A DNA stretch of 64,000 nucleotides from Micromussa lordhowensis. Lineage: Eukaryota; Cnidaria; Anthozoa; Scleractinia; Lobophylliidae. The notes beneath the pieces were generated by a model. The model saw only the letters and a program-made list of their open reading frames with translations, ran no database searches and was not told the DNA's origin. This document shows, in pieces, positions 45,101 through 52,995 of this stretch (position 1 is its first letter; each line of letters begins with the position of its first letter). The stretch is from positions 29,824,742-29,888,741 of the forward strand of contig OZ026603.1 of NCBI GenBank assembly GCA_964020085.1, read 5' to 3'. A program made the translations under genes and the position numbers.

Positions 45101-48100
45101 ATGTCAGAGTTAAAGCACAGTAGTAGTCAATGATAACTACAGTAGTCTATAAGTTAAAATACTGTGAAATGTAGCAAAAGTAAAAATATAATCAGAATAA
45201 GGGCAACTGGTATTCTAGTAGATTTTCCATTCAGTCAAAAATCTATGCTCGAATTGTATTGGGATCAATAATTCTTAGTTGGTTGTTTTGTTTTGTGATC
45301 TAGTGGGAAAAACGTTTTTGGTTGGTTTGGTTGATCAACTTTTTCAACCCACCTCAAACCAAGTTGAAACGGTTGAAAAAGCATTTGCGTGATTATGTTA
45401 CATGTGATTGTAGCTCGCATAAACTATTCCCAGGAGTTACCACATTTCAACCGAAAACGGTCGGAAAAGTGTTCTATTGAGAAACGTCAACTGTGCCAAC
45501 CCAAACTGGTTGTGTTTGAAACGGTTGATCTCAATAAAACATGACCTATGCGTTTTAACATTAGGTGACCTCATATTCCCCATCTTAAAAATATAGTCAA
45601 ACATGACAACATTACTGTCATACATTACCTGATGATCTTGAGCAGATAAATTCATGTCGTAATAAGTTAAAGGCTCCTTCCCTGTCACCCAGTAATATCT
45701 GACAAAAGCAAATTTGTACATTAAAACATAAGCCTACATGTACAACAAGAAAAACAAGAACTACACATGAAGCTAAAAACGCAAAATTTATTGAAAAAGG
45801 CATTGTTACCTATTATATTCGGCACCTCTGAAAAGATTTCCAGGGTTTCTCCATACTTTACACTCTAAAAACAGAGATCAAGACATGTGGTCTATAACAA
45901 GTGCAATAACTACTCAATTTAGTGGCCAGGTGCTTGGTACATGAGTACCAGAGAAGGTCTTTACTGGAGACAAATGGAATATTTGAAAATGCGAATTATT
46001 TTGTTTTCTAACCTTGACATCTGATCTCTGCAGTACTCAAACTACAAACAACAAACTTGGTTAAATCTGACTCTCTTCAGGATTTAAAAATTAAGTCTTA
46101 ACTGACAAAAAAATTTGTTCTCAACTCATGTGATACACTGGGCACAGACAATGGAAAATAGAAGCATTTTGTATAGTCTGCTTATTTGAATAAGATAGAG
46201 ACATTTGCTACAATTTGTAAACACCTTTAAATATGAACAGTTTTATTGAAAGGGATTAAAAAAAATCTCCCAACGAGATACACTCCTAGATCGAAAGGAC
46301 ACCACACCTACATTAAATACTTGTATATATATATTGTAAGAAGCATCAGTGCAATATTTTCTTTAACTTATAAATAAAAAAGGCCATAACCATACCCATT
46401 TAATCGATAATTAATACGCCTCTGCAGGATTAACCAATAGAATACCCCCATGTAATCTGTAATCTACTGCATACCTGCTACATTCTGTTGCGTATTTTGC
46501 GGAGTATTATCAGAGCTACCCAGCAGTGGACCAAGATGAGATAAGGATATGTGTTCTATGAATGATGTACCATACTTCCGAAAGTACCACCACTCAAATA
46601 TCTGGGAACAACAACAATTGTAAAAGTTACTGTAACATTTTGGTTATAAGTCCTGAGCTTATACAACTTCATAAGGGGTTGTAATTTTGAGGGGCTTACA
46701 ATAAACAGAGGGGGAGGCGCAATGGCCTCAGGGTTGGTGCGCTTGACTCCGGAGCAAGCCCTCCGGGTTTGAGCCCTGGCCGGGTATATTGTTTTAGTTT
46801 TATCTATATTTTTATTTTAAGCGCACTGATCATTGTTATGGATAGATGCGCTATATAAGATGTATGTATTATTATTATATTGTGTTGTGTTCTTGAAGAC
46901 ACTTTACTCTCATGGTGCCTCTCTCCACCCAGGTGTATAAATAGGTACCGGCGAATTTAATGTTGGGTGTAACCCTGCGATGGACTAACATCCCATCCCA
47001 GGGGGGAGTAGAAATCTTCCTAGTCGCTTCATGCTACTGAAACCGGGATAAGCTCCGGCCTAACGAGCCACTTGGCTCATATGCAGACACTACCTTTTTT
47101 ACAATAAACAGAAGATCGCAATATCTGCATATTTAAAGCTATTCAAATTGGAACTATGTGACCATGTTATTTGAAATAGTAGGTACCTAACTAATAAAAT
47201 TATTATGCAAGTGCCAATAGAGGTCACTGTCATTTATGTCAGACTAGAAAATGTGAAAAATGATGACATCTCTGGGGCCATTTACTTTCATGGGGATGAA
47301 ACCTCTTGCAATTAAATAGAACAGTTAAAGTGTAAAGCCAAATTTTGTGATATGGTTCAAAAATATCTTAAACTGCACAACAGAACACTCATTGCAAAAG
47401 TGGATCGACTGATGGTATCAAAACTTATAATATTTTTTTATTTGAACTATGTGAACCAAAAGCTAATGATTATATGTGTTTCTTTTGAACAAAATGTTTT
47501 ACTGGATTAGGTTTTTAAGACCACATAACCACTTGTAAAATACGCAAATCATGAAAAACCAATCCTTAACAGACATAACAGGTTTAAGTCACTGGGGTAA
47601 TTTTATTTATCAGGCTGTTACTGAGGCAAGATATAAAGTGCCAAAAGAGCTATTAAAATGTTCACTCACAAGAGCAGAATTGAGATTTCCCTTAATTAAA
47701 TAACCAGGGAAAGAGTCCCACATCTAGTCTGAAGTAAAATTCAATGGGTTGAAGTAATATATCAAACACGAGCGACAGTGTTTCATCGGGATATCCAAAC
47801 ACCGAGAAGAGAGTTGAAAATACGACGCGCAGCGGAGTATTTTTGACGAAATTCGAGGTGTTTGGATAGCCGATGAAACACTGTCTCGAGTGTTTGATAT
47901 ATCTTCTCAATCGAAGCAAAAACTAGGAGAAAATCGAGAGATAAAATCGTCAAAATCTATGCTAATTAAGACCAGGTATTAAAACCTCCTTTACGGTTGT
48001 GATTTTCTTTGTTTTAGCTTGATGAATTATTAATGAGTTTGAGAAGTCACATTGAAGAAACCACATGACTAGTATATATTTATTTAGACTGTGTTACAAC

Positions 48101-49735
48101 AGATGCTTAGCTGAGTCAATAAACCAATATGGAAATTATTGCTGAATGATTAAGTAAAACCAGACTCACTAGAATTATCCCAGATATGAATGAAGATGTT
48201 CCTGTGAGAGCGACGTAAAACTTAGGAGTCAATGTGTTCAGGAACAGTATAGCTGAAAAAGAAATATAACCATTGTATTTTATGGTAATTTAATGTGATA
48301 TATTAATTAGAGATACAGAGGAATGATTTATAGAACCTCCAACGGTAATGAAAACTGGTTTGAAAAATAGGACAGTTTGAGAAATCCGGGGGTAAAATTA
48401 CAGTCTTCGACTGAGGGGAGATAAAGGACTTTTGGTTCAAGATATTATGAGGTTCAAAAAATTAAGAATTTGAGAAATCAGGATTCCACTTTATATCTAA
48501 GAGTCTGTTCTTATTGAAGACGTTGAAGAAATATTATGGCTTGTTGGTACTTAATCATAACTCTGTTCTCTAAAGTTTGAAGTGATCCACAACTGGATGA
48601 AGGGATTGTCTTTCATCAGCTTTATTCCAGTTTTTTAGTTTTGTTCTTTTAATCGCTGTATTCTGACCTCAGATTGACCAGCAGGGGGTTACAAGTGTGT
48701 CTTTTGGGGCAGGACGTTTTATACTCATAATACCTCTTTCAACCCAGGAGTATAACACCAATAAGTGATTGGTTTGCAACTTATTTCTACAACAAGAAGC
48801 AATGTGGGTATACTTATACAACTGTAAGTGTCTGAAGGCTGTATAGTACGGACTGGAAATCATTTTACTATAAACTAACCAAAAGTGTTTAAAAATTTAA
48901 TTTGTACATAGTCCTAATAATTGTAACTCTTTTAAGGTGTCTCCAATATTTAGCAGCAATGTTCAATCTCATTGACATGTAAATAAATTTATTATTATTA
49001 TCATTATCATTATTATTATTAATTTAAAAAACATAATAGTGTGAGAAATATATTTCAAAGTAATTGCTATCTTCCCTCCACTCCCTCAACTTTAATATAC
49101 AGACTTCCAATTCCATAAAGTAGTACATGTATGACTACTAAAAGATCAAAAGGCCATTCGACAAAATACAATTAACACACAATCTAGGCCTACAACGAAA
49201 GAAACCTCAAAATGGACATATTTATAATCCCATCTTAAATCTAATGGATTTATGTAAGTCGCATTTGAAAAAAAGAGTCAAACGCGAACAATGAATGCGA
49301 ACCGGTAAAAACAGCTGACAACACATTGCCATCCGGTCTCTGTCATTTTCGATTCGTTTTCCGAATAAAATTCACGTCTTGAACCAGAAAAAATGGGAAT
49401 AAATAACTACATTTAAAGAGCAACTGATTTGCTGCCTAAGATATTACTCATTTAGCTGTAATTACTAGGGAGATTTGCGTTTTTAGAAAAAAAAAACAGA
49501 GAGGAAGAGAGCGCGGGGCAAATTAATTTCTTGATCTATTTTTCGTGGTAAACAATTGGAAGATAAATAGCTTACCTAAATTCAAGTTCTCCTTCAGGCG
49601 AAGTGGAGTGCGAAGTACATACAGCAAGAAGATGACCAGAAGAAACCAAAACCCCCACAGATATGTCCATGACCAGCCGATCCATTGCTTAATTTTACTA
49701 ATTGATCGCTGAACACCGCTTGGCTCGTCCGCCAT
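30157..49735 (-). CDS. ST7: ST7 family membrane protein, 17 coding exons found, 3' end missing
   Basis: Multipass membrane protein named for the human suppressor of tumorigenicity 7. Exons, in transcript order: 49735-49576, 48252-48170, 46601-46475, 45864-45810, 45698-45629, 44497-44446, 43417-43339, 40675-40621, 40375-40279, 39089-38992, 33695-33603, 33067-33046, 32949-32877, 32658-32556, 31840-31690, 31423-31331, 30296-30157. All have GT-AG borders and consistent phases, giving 517 codons. Landmarks: [18 protein letters not shown] (first membrane span), [103 protein letters not shown] (C-terminal span). The alternative exon seen in some vertebrate isoforms between exons 7 and 8 is absent. 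Exon 12 is only 22 nt. Vertebrate ST7 is about 550-585 residues, so roughly 30-60 C-terminal residues remain unplaced. Its molecular role is not settled. Intron 10 carries a whole LTR retrotransposon, antisense. Confidence 0.92.
30805..30985. repeat. GTTATAGAAACACGAG foldback family, left part
   Basis: Begins in CGCTGATTGGTTTAAAACCG and includes ACTCGATAGAAACACAGAAC and AATAGAAAACATGTTCTCCG. All recur at 49882-49917 plus 50226-50375, where the element is split by another insertion. Confidence 0.65.
30982..31084. repeat. Near-perfect palindrome of the GTTATAGAAACACGAG family
   Basis: Left arm GAGTTATAGAAACACGAGTG..AAGTTTGGGAGAACTCG pairs with right arm CGTTCTCCCAAACTTTCG..CTCGTGTTTCTATAACTCG around a short A/T loop near 31030. 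It lies in ST7 intron 16. Confidence 0.8.
31905..32275. repeat. Foldback MITE family A, copy 3 (ST7 intron 14)
   Basis: Contains CGTTTTCGAAAAGCTCCGTT and TAGTGTGGACGGTAGGCCTA, with degenerate outer ends (CGTCCACGCTTCGCAGGAGG; CTTCTCCGGCGGGG). Confidence 0.78.
33405..33530. repeat. Small foldback element in ST7 intron 11
   Basis: Left arm GCAAAATATCGTGATTTGTCAGTG..CGCAGATCA pairs with right arm GATCTGCTCGCCACTGACAA..CACAATATTTTGC. The centre contains TTATTTGCC repeats. No coding potential. Confidence 0.65.
33722..33873 (+). repeat. 5' LTR (152 bp)
   Basis: Same as the 3' LTR over 150 bases and ends CTTTACA. The first two bases are AA instead of TG. Contains GGAAATAAAGTCGTTTC, whose AATAAA may be the element's poly(A) signal. 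Confidence 0.93.
33875..33891 (+). other. Primer binding site
   Basis: TGGTGGCAGCGATGGG begins one base after the 5' LTR. TGG at the start fits pairing with the CCA end of a tRNA. I cannot name the tRNA. The gag ATG lies inside this stretch, so there is almost no leader. Confidence 0.6.
33886..34785 (+). CDS. gag: Retrotransposon gag polyprotein (299 aa)
   Basis: Structural nucleocapsid precursor. The start is the first ATG (33886), 12 nt after the LTR; a GTG nine bases upstream is in frame but is unlikely to be used. Residues about 1-190 form a Ty3/gypsy capsid-like region ([20 protein letters not shown], then [13 protein letters not shown] and LKQRYEGG). A CCHC zinc knuckle ([16 protein letters not shown]2CX4HX4C) lies near the C-terminus. 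The frame is intact. Its last 46 nt overlap the protease frame through a -1 frameshift site. Confidence 0.92.
   Translation: MGSHRVVLPESKFSGEEDVREFLRDFKMYVAVNEWSDEKAGQYLAVFLKDDAKAFFHQQSETVKKSFSELSEALKQRYEGGLALLKYKRDFNSRSRKDGEPLHSYLADLRMAYDRAYAPPVVDELPDSPSAAQKKKNNEQIGALTFYESRKAEDVLCQFVNGLKKDLRELLIRQDDLLKTPVETVVKRIATLEEESGGMLKVASVSEPSGKVNPTGAEKQVSEIEEMVNKTVELKLEEFRSSQGPLSAAVRRGGRRTGRQRPGPKPTDVCRACNGRGHWARSCPTLNGSGAGQGPRHQP
34740..34781 (+). promoter_or_regulatory. -1 ribosomal frameshift signal between gag and protease
   Basis: TTTAAAC at 34740-34746 is phased T TTA AAC in the gag frame, the canonical X XXY YYZ heptamer. A shift by -1 enters exactly the protease frame. After a 5-nt spacer, CGGGG (34752-34756) can pair with CCCCG (34768-34772). 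CTGG (34757-34760) can pair with CCAG (34776-34779). The strands interleave as an H-type pseudoknot. Confidence 0.75.
34740..34982 (+). pseudogene. pro: Retrotransposon aspartic protease, truncated
   Basis: Read in the -1 frame relative to gag. It contains [10 protein letters not shown] and the catalytic block [13 protein letters not shown], then stops at 34980-34982 only about 20 residues after the catalytic Asp-Thr-Gly. A retroelement protease normally continues for another 60-80 residues and includes an ILG-type motif, which is absent. The downstream pol frame is +1 to this one and opens at 34951. An internal deletion of the second half of the protease, also changing frame, explains both facts. 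Confidence 0.75.
34951..38328 (+). CDS. pol: Retrotransposon pol: reverse transcriptase, RNase H, integrase
   Basis: Open frame of about 1,100 codons with no internal stop; the first GTG is at 35035, but pol would normally be reached from protease, not by its own start. Reverse transcriptase: [44 protein letters not shown], then the catalytic YLDDV. RNase [15 protein letters not shown] through [12 protein letters not shown]. Integrase: zinc-binding H-H-C-C (HDDLGHFG ... CLPCQRRK), then the D-D-E core ([21 protein letters not shown]). A GPW (GPY/F-like) module follows, with a basic, Pro-rich end. It copies element RNA into DNA and integrates it. All catalytic residues I can check are present. 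The frame mismatch with protease is the only obvious defect. Confidence 0.92.
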   Translation, partial: YLQIPLVNHCKCSSVWVENYSPVVARCTVELPARNQVLIPMRTKDGDCRVGLFESTRTPGGVLMTKTVVDSDKSGGFWVKAVNLSDETVMLFKNQKVGIITDIVDCSDPLNLSPEEDGPTVSYITKDTSEGHVKELGIDLSDSDLSGIQRGQLEDLLLSYADVFSRGKRDIGKYTAGVQHHIPLKAGTTPVKQQLRRVPFAYQEGVKSDLKEMLEDGVIERSASEWASPLVIVRKPSGDLRICVDYRKLNEATKVASYPLPNMTETLDRLADAKFFTTIDMVSGYHQIEVAPEDRHKTAFVSPFGLFQYCRLPFGLAGAPGTFQAVVEDMLQLLDAEDVMAYLDDVICFHSGFEEHLKGIGRLLQTIRKAGFKLSGKKCQFASRSVKFLGHVIDKDGIRPQPEKLDIIREWKVPKDEADLRRFLGVCTFWRRFVKDFAHIAVPLHDLLNKSEFVWTPQCDSAFKQLKEILCSSVTLKLPDRLGRFIVSCDASDKAVGFVLEQSDACGSRRPVAFGGRKLNKSECNYSTTEKECLAVIEALKAYRPYLLGREFDLFTDHESLKWLLTRTKEHSGRLWRWVDKFREFQCKVHHIAGNKNTVADALSRVQRVKAVAQEAWSLNFVRQQQDSCPTLSQIKSLLMSKASPPKSVDNLDIRVFVKEWPNLSVGKDGILRRSSVENSGSGQIIVPRSLTSRVLQMLHDDLGHFGTAKTSSRVKERFFWPHMTLDIEEWCQNCLPCQRRKNPVPTRRAPLQTIISSRPGELVTMDIVEYPLSSRGYRYCLVVVDHFTKWLELFPLRDQKSETIARKVFDCWIPQHGAPEQIHHDQGKNLTADMIKEICSFFEIWNTQTTPFHPQSDGASERSIRTVNSMLAKIVTEDQRNWDLYIPSTCLAYNTSVHSSTGFTPSFLRFGRELRLPSDLLQPDSRLPLQEFHSDYATELKSRLMQAFQTASETLKVSNRTQKAYYDRWARANAYQVGDRVLWLDKKSRRGRCMKLNRPWTGPWIVIKRLSEVVYRIKYCGPTGSYSRVKRRVVHFNQLKPFVGASDKGQGGAAIETGPTEALRPSSTQASSDAGLIVLEDDIFPEGVVDPVPVQHPSQAEEPVRRSQRERRPPLWTRDYQMDT
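38408..38420 (+). other. Polypurine tract
   Basis: AGAAGGGGATAG abuts the 3' LTR and is the expected primer for plus-strand synthesis. Confidence 0.7.
38421..38572 (+). repeat. 3' LTR (152 bp)
   Basis: Begins TGTAAGACTGG and ends CTTTACA, with canonical TG...CA ends. Identical to the 5' LTR from base 3 onward. Confidence 0.95.
38785..38960 (+). repeat. tRNA-like SINE relic
   Basis: GCATGGCCTAGCGGAAAAG resembles an A box and GGGTGTTCCAATCC a B box at tRNA spacing. A tail with G-runs (38879-38889, 38930-38944) follows. The two halves do not form a proper cloverleaf, so it is not called a tRNA. Confidence 0.4.
39510..39895. repeat. Interspersed repeat bounded by TGCCCCCGGGG / GTGCCCCCAGGG
   Basis: The ends resemble each other (ATGCCCCCGGGGTGGGG at about 39516; GAGTGCCCCCAGGGAA at about 39868). 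The interior contains A-rich blocks with AAAGG periodicity. Lies in ST7 intron 9 on the sense side of exon 10. Low-confidence family call. Confidence 0.4.
40020..40236 (+). pseudogene. Penelope-like reverse transcriptase fragment
   Basis: Translates as [35 protein letters not shown], then [10 protein letters not shown], a TGA stop, then [13 protein letters not shown]. This is the reverse transcriptase core of the Penelope type, with the catalytic YVDD. The in-frame stop and lack of flanking domains show it is dead. It lies in ST7 intron 9 with its end about 40 nt from ST7 exon 9 (40279-40375), on the opposite strand. Confidence 0.75.
42360..42610. repeat. Degenerate minisatellite around GTGTCCGCTAACCGCC
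   Basis: At least six copies of a TGTCCGCTAACCGCC-like core recur at about 32-49 bp spacing (near 42391, 42441, 42480, 42522, 42554, 42585). Lies in ST7 intron 7. Reading frames across it are repeat artefacts. Confidence 0.7.
42880..42992. repeat. Foldback element in ST7 intron 7
   Basis: CCTGTTATTGATCATAAATT..TCGTCATCACATTGTC pairs with GACAATGTGACGACGAAATT..GTCAATAACAGG around a short loop at about 42932. Confidence 0.75.
43015..43165. repeat. Small element with TTTTACGATAAC terminal inverted repeats
   Basis: Starts TTTTTTACGATAAC and ends GTTATCGTAAAATA, about 150 bp apart. Directly follows the foldback at 42880. Confidence 0.5.
44100..44275. repeat. Foldback element in ST7 intron 6
   Basis: TAGTATATCTGTTGCAGGTC, AATGAAATTCAGGTCAAA and TCCTAATTATTCATG are mirrored by CATGAATAATTAGG, TTTGACCTGAATTTC and GACTTGCAACATATCTATAA. 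Confidence 0.7.
44945..45032 (+). repeat. Retroposon 3' tail ending in (TCTA)n
   Basis: AATAAAGTTTC is followed by about six TCTA units. The upstream block (GAGGGCCTGTCCCTCGGCTA) and the simple-repeat tail fit the 3' end of a LINE- or SINE-type insertion. No coding remnant was seen. Confidence 0.4.
46705..47095 (+). mobile_element. tRNA-derived SINE, fullest copy
   Basis: The head carries an A box (TGGCCTCAGGG, 46723-46733) and a B box (GGTTTGAGCCC, 46766-46776) for RNA polymerase III. The body has conserved blocks (CACCCAGGTGTATAAAT, GGTACCGGCGAATTTAATG, GCGATGGACTAACATCCCAT, CGCTTCATGCTACTGAAACC) and an end near ACGAGCCACTTGGCTC. Related copies lie at 63745-64000 (minus) and 3245-3412. In ST7 intron 2. 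Confidence 0.8.
47750..47908. repeat. Palindromic MITE (about 155 bp)
   Basis: AATATATCAAACACGAGCGA..CAGTGTTTCATCGGGATATC pairs with GATAGCCGATGAAACACTGT..CTCGAGTGTTTGATATATC. The loop centres at about 47830. In ST7 intron 2. Confidence 0.8.
48950..49025. repeat. ATT/TTA microsatellite tail
   Basis: TAAATTTATTATTATTATC continues in ATT-type units to 49022. The preceding text resembles a LINE 3' end, but this is weak. In ST7 intron 1. Confidence 0.45.
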
Positions 49736-49917
49736 TTTGGATCACTAAAAATAAAACCTCAGCGCTTGCGCAAAGTGACTCAGTTGTAGGCGACGTCCAG
49801 ACCTCGCGCGGTCGACAAAACGCGCGCTTTTGAGTTTTTTTTCACATCACACCAGTTAGACTGTAAATAGCTCATCGAAAATACAACCGCTGATTGGTTA
49901 AAATCATGTTTCTATTT

Positions 49918-50024
49918 AACAATTAGATTATGAGCTCAAGATTTCTATCGCGTGATAGTTGACGAGGGCGCAGCCCGAGTCAACTATCGCGCGATAGAAA
50001 TCGAGAGCGAATAATCTAATTGTT
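49918..50024. repeat. Foldback element, nested
   Basis: ACAATTAGATTAT..GATTTCTATCGCGTGATAGT pairs with ACTATCGCGCGATAGAAATC..ATAATCTAATTGT around GACGAGGGCGCAGCCCGAGTC. Confidence 0.78.
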
Positions 50025-50226
50025 TTAGTATAAATCTACTAGTCGTTCAAAACTTAATCTAAATCCTCTTCTCAACACTTCGAAAACGCCAAGAAACGGC
50101 CGTCATTTTGTTAACAAGTGCACACTGTTACGCTACTCACTATCTATCACAGAATAGATAGTGAGTAGCGTAGCCAATCAGAGAACGGCCTTCGTGATAG
50201 AACGCTAGTAGATTTATACTAAAACT
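50022..50226. repeat. MITE with GTTTTAGTATAAATCTACTAG inverted ends, nested
   Basis: The 21-bp ends are inverted copies. An internal hairpin (TACGCTACTCACTATCTAT..ATAGATAGTGAGTAGCGTA, 50132-50174) is present. Confidence 0.78.
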
Positions 50227-50499
50227 CGATGGAAACACAGAACCAGCACGAGCTGTTGATGCAATGATGACGCGAGCAAAGAGAATTTACATTTTGATGA
50301 TAAAGGTAAACAAGTTGTTTTCCTTTTTTCGTCGCGGTATTTTCTAAAAGAAATAGAAAACATGTTCTCCGTGTTTCTTTTTAAACAATAGCTGTCACTT
50401 GTCGAGAAACTATCTGTTGCTAGTTGTTGTAAATTTGATGTTCTTTTAACATATATTTGCCCGAGAGGTGAAGCTTCGAGGGCAAATATGCTAGTTTCA

Positions 50500-50700
50500 A
50501 CAAACAGTACATAGGTGAAACGAAAAGACGACTTAAAGACCGGTTAATGAACACCGACGACCAGTAGACAGACCCACCCCCTCCTCTAGACCCACTGCAC
50601 TTTCAGACCATTTTCTTTCCCACAATCATTCACCTAACGACATAGAAGTTATACCACTAAGCGTACTTTATCGAAAAGGGTCAAACTCTTGAACCCAAAG
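50500..50700 (+). pseudogene. Penelope-like GIY-YIG endonuclease fragment
   Basis: Translates as KQYIGETKRRLKDR, shifts one frame, then continues NEHRRPVDRPTPSSRPTALS and DHFLSHNHSPNDIEVIPL before a stop. This is the C-terminal GIY-YIG nuclease region of Penelope-like elements. One frameshift and loss of the upstream reverse transcriptase make it dead. A hairpin insert precedes it (50449-50491). Confidence 0.7.
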
Positions 50701-50944
50701 GTATAAACAAACGAGAAGAAACTTAATCTAATGTTTAACCTACTTGTCCTTTATGTATTATATTCCATTTTATTATCTTGTCATTCATTAGTTTGTTCAA
50801 CGGTTTAGCTTTTTTTGTTTTCTATTTTTGATCTTGTCATTTATTAGTTACTTCAACGGTCCACATTTTATTGTAATACTATATAGGCTTTTATCTTTCT
50901 TGTTTAAATTGTAACGTCTTTTCTCAGTTGTAAACATTCCCTGA

Positions 50945-50982
50945 AGAAGTCAGGCCGTGCCTGACGAAATATTGGAAATTAT
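50945..50982 (+). ncRNA. Hammerhead-like motif at the Penelope remnant's 3' side
   Basis: CTGAAGA, one extra A, a 7-bp stem (GTCAGGC/GCCTGAC with loop CGT), then GAAATATTGG. This fits the hammerhead layout CUGANGA-stem II-GAAA-NUH, except for the extra A. Penelope-like elements are known to carry hammerhead ribozymes. Activity is not shown. Confidence 0.4.
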
Positions 50983-51160
50983 ATACAGTTAACCCCAACC
51001 GTACGGTCAGCCTTTCTGAGTTCAGTTTTTCAAGCCTTTGCATTTGCTGATCAGAACCTACCAGGTTCCGGTACTTTTGACTTGTCCGTTGACCCTTTCT
51101 AGAGTTTGAAGTTCTAGTTTCAAGGACATCAATTTCCAAGGGGCAACCATCATGTGTTAT

Positions 51161-51169
<9 letters not shown>

Positions 51170-51197
<28 letters not shown>

Positions 51198-51322
51198 TCA
51201 GTGGATTGTATTACAAGATAATCCGACGAAGGGCTAACGCTCGAAACGTCAGCTTTCGAATCTCTTTACGGTGGCCATCACATTATCAACTCAGTTGATA
51301 AAACCAAATTATCTTATCAGGC
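51170..51322. repeat. Penelope-type terminal repeat with hammerhead-like motif
   Basis: Contains CCGACGA, A, a 4-bp stem GGGC/GCTC-like with loop TAAC, then GAAACGTCAG with a GTC triplet. Followed by TTCGAATCTCTTTACGGTGG and ATCAACTCAGTTGATAAAAC, shared with 15895-16090. Confidence 0.6.
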
Positions 51323-51784
51323 CGATAGAGACATAGACACTCTTGTCTTTATTGTTCACCACTAAGTTTTCTTCTGCGTGCCAGTTCAAAAATCATTTTG
51401 AATTATTTTCAACTTTTTTAGATGAAAGCCGTGAAAGCCAAACGTAACATTTGAAATAGAAAAACAGACAAAAGCGCACTTAAGACAATTTCAAGTGTTT
51501 ATTTTCTATAAGCCTACTTGTTTACAGAAAAATTTTCACGCACAAGTACTATCCATCCGTATTGTAGGTAAGTTTATTGTAAGTATTGTATTGTAAACAG
51601 TTTATTATAATTAACGTACTACAGGTAAATTTATTGTAAGTATTGTATTATAAGTTGTTTAATTGTAAATACATCAATAAAAAAAATCCATCCGGGTATT
51701 TTCCTCGGAAGGGCACTATGGGCTGATAGTTTCTCTCCGCGGATGAACACCATCGCGTCACGTGATCAATTTAGTGGTGAACTA

Positions 51785-52145
51785 TAACGAGTTATAGAAA
51801 CACTAGTGATAGCTCGGTAGAACTCGAAAAAGCTGTGGAAACACTTGCCTAACGGGTCGTGTTCCATAGCATTTCTCGTTCTCCAAAACTTAAATTCCAC
51901 TCGACTACGTCTCGGTTTTGCATAACTTTCGAGAATTCTTCCAACCCTCCGAGTGTTTAGATGAGGCTATGTAAACACAGAAAAAGTGCTCTATTGCTTT
52001 TATAAAAAAAAATCTTAAAAAACGTCGTAACCGTGTTTACATACTCTCTCATCTAAACACACCTATCGACCAATGAGAGCTGGCGTAGTGGCTCCGTTTT
52101 TTTAACAAAATAAAACTCGATAGAAACACGGAACAAGCTTTCTAC
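51785..52145. repeat. Foldback-type repeat cluster
   Basis: 51785-51880 carries ACGAGTTATAGAAACACTAG (GTTATAGAAACACGAG family). 51895-52145 matches 4890-5140 in reverse (CTACGTCTCGGTTTTGCATA, CCTATCGACCAATGAGAGC). Confidence 0.6.
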
Positions 52146-52789
52146 TTCTTAAGGCGGGGGTAAACATGAATAGGTGTGAAATTTGAAGTGATATAAAAAA
52201 GGAAATTGTTAGGATTAAGATGGGCTGGAAACACTACCTATCCGTCTACTAGCTCTTCACTTAAAATTTCAATTTTCCAAATCCATCAAATCTTCAACAT
52301 TTCATATTTTCCTCAATTTAACCTATCCTTTGAGAAAAAATATCCCTTTTTCCAAAATGCCCAAAAATCACCCAAAAATTTACACAAAACCGCCAAACAG
52401 TGGTTAATGAGATAAGCAGAGAGATTTAGTGTCGCTTCAGTTGAAACGTGACTGAGATATTGGCAGAAAGGCCGTGTTAAGCAACCTCAAAACAGCCTTC
52501 ACGTTTACTCCCGCCTTAAGTATAGTTGCTAATTCGAACTCGATCGGCTTTGAATTCAAAACCTTTGGGTATGTCCTTCAGTTATTTCAGATGGGCCGTC
52601 TTGCTATCAGCTATTTGACCCCGAGACTTCAAAATAGCGGGGTTCAACTGTATTTCTAAAGCGAAGTTCCTTTATGTGTCCTTCTCAGTTGCAGTTAATG
52701 CGGAATTAAGAAAACGTAAAGGAAGGAAGAGGGGAAAAATGGACAATCCGCGAAAGAATGAGTCATGTTTCATCATGAACGATCGAAGG

Positions 52790-52995
52790 AACGGAATGAA
52801 TGAAAGATGAAAATGAACAAATGATTGCTCGAAGGGAGGTATAAAAAAATAATCAGACAGAGGAAAGAGCGATCGATTAAGAAAAGAATAAACAAGAGAA
52901 ATGAAGGATACAACACACGAACGAATGAATACTGAGATGAAGGAAAAATGAACGAATGAATTAACTTAAGTGAACGAACGAACGAACGAACGTAC
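52790..52995. repeat. GAA/GAAC-rich simple sequence
   Basis: Purine-rich stretch of AATGAA, AACGAA and GAACGAAC units, clearest at 52972-52992. It creates a Phe/Ser/Leu-rich minus-strand frame that is not a gene. Confidence 0.7.

Larger units (their letters stand above)
49882..50375. repeat. GTTATAGAAACACGAG-family element split by other foldbacks
   Basis: 49882-49917 (CGCTGATTGGTTAAAATCATG) matches the left end of the 30805 copy. 50226-50375 (TCGATGGAAACACAGAACCA to AAAACATGTTCTCCGTG) continues it. The intervening 300 bp is two foldbacks, 49918-50024 and 50022-50226. Confidence 0.65.

Noticed and set aside
46711..46785. tRNA gene
   Set aside because: A and B boxes are present, but the anticodon arm does not fold and the sequence continues into a SINE body.
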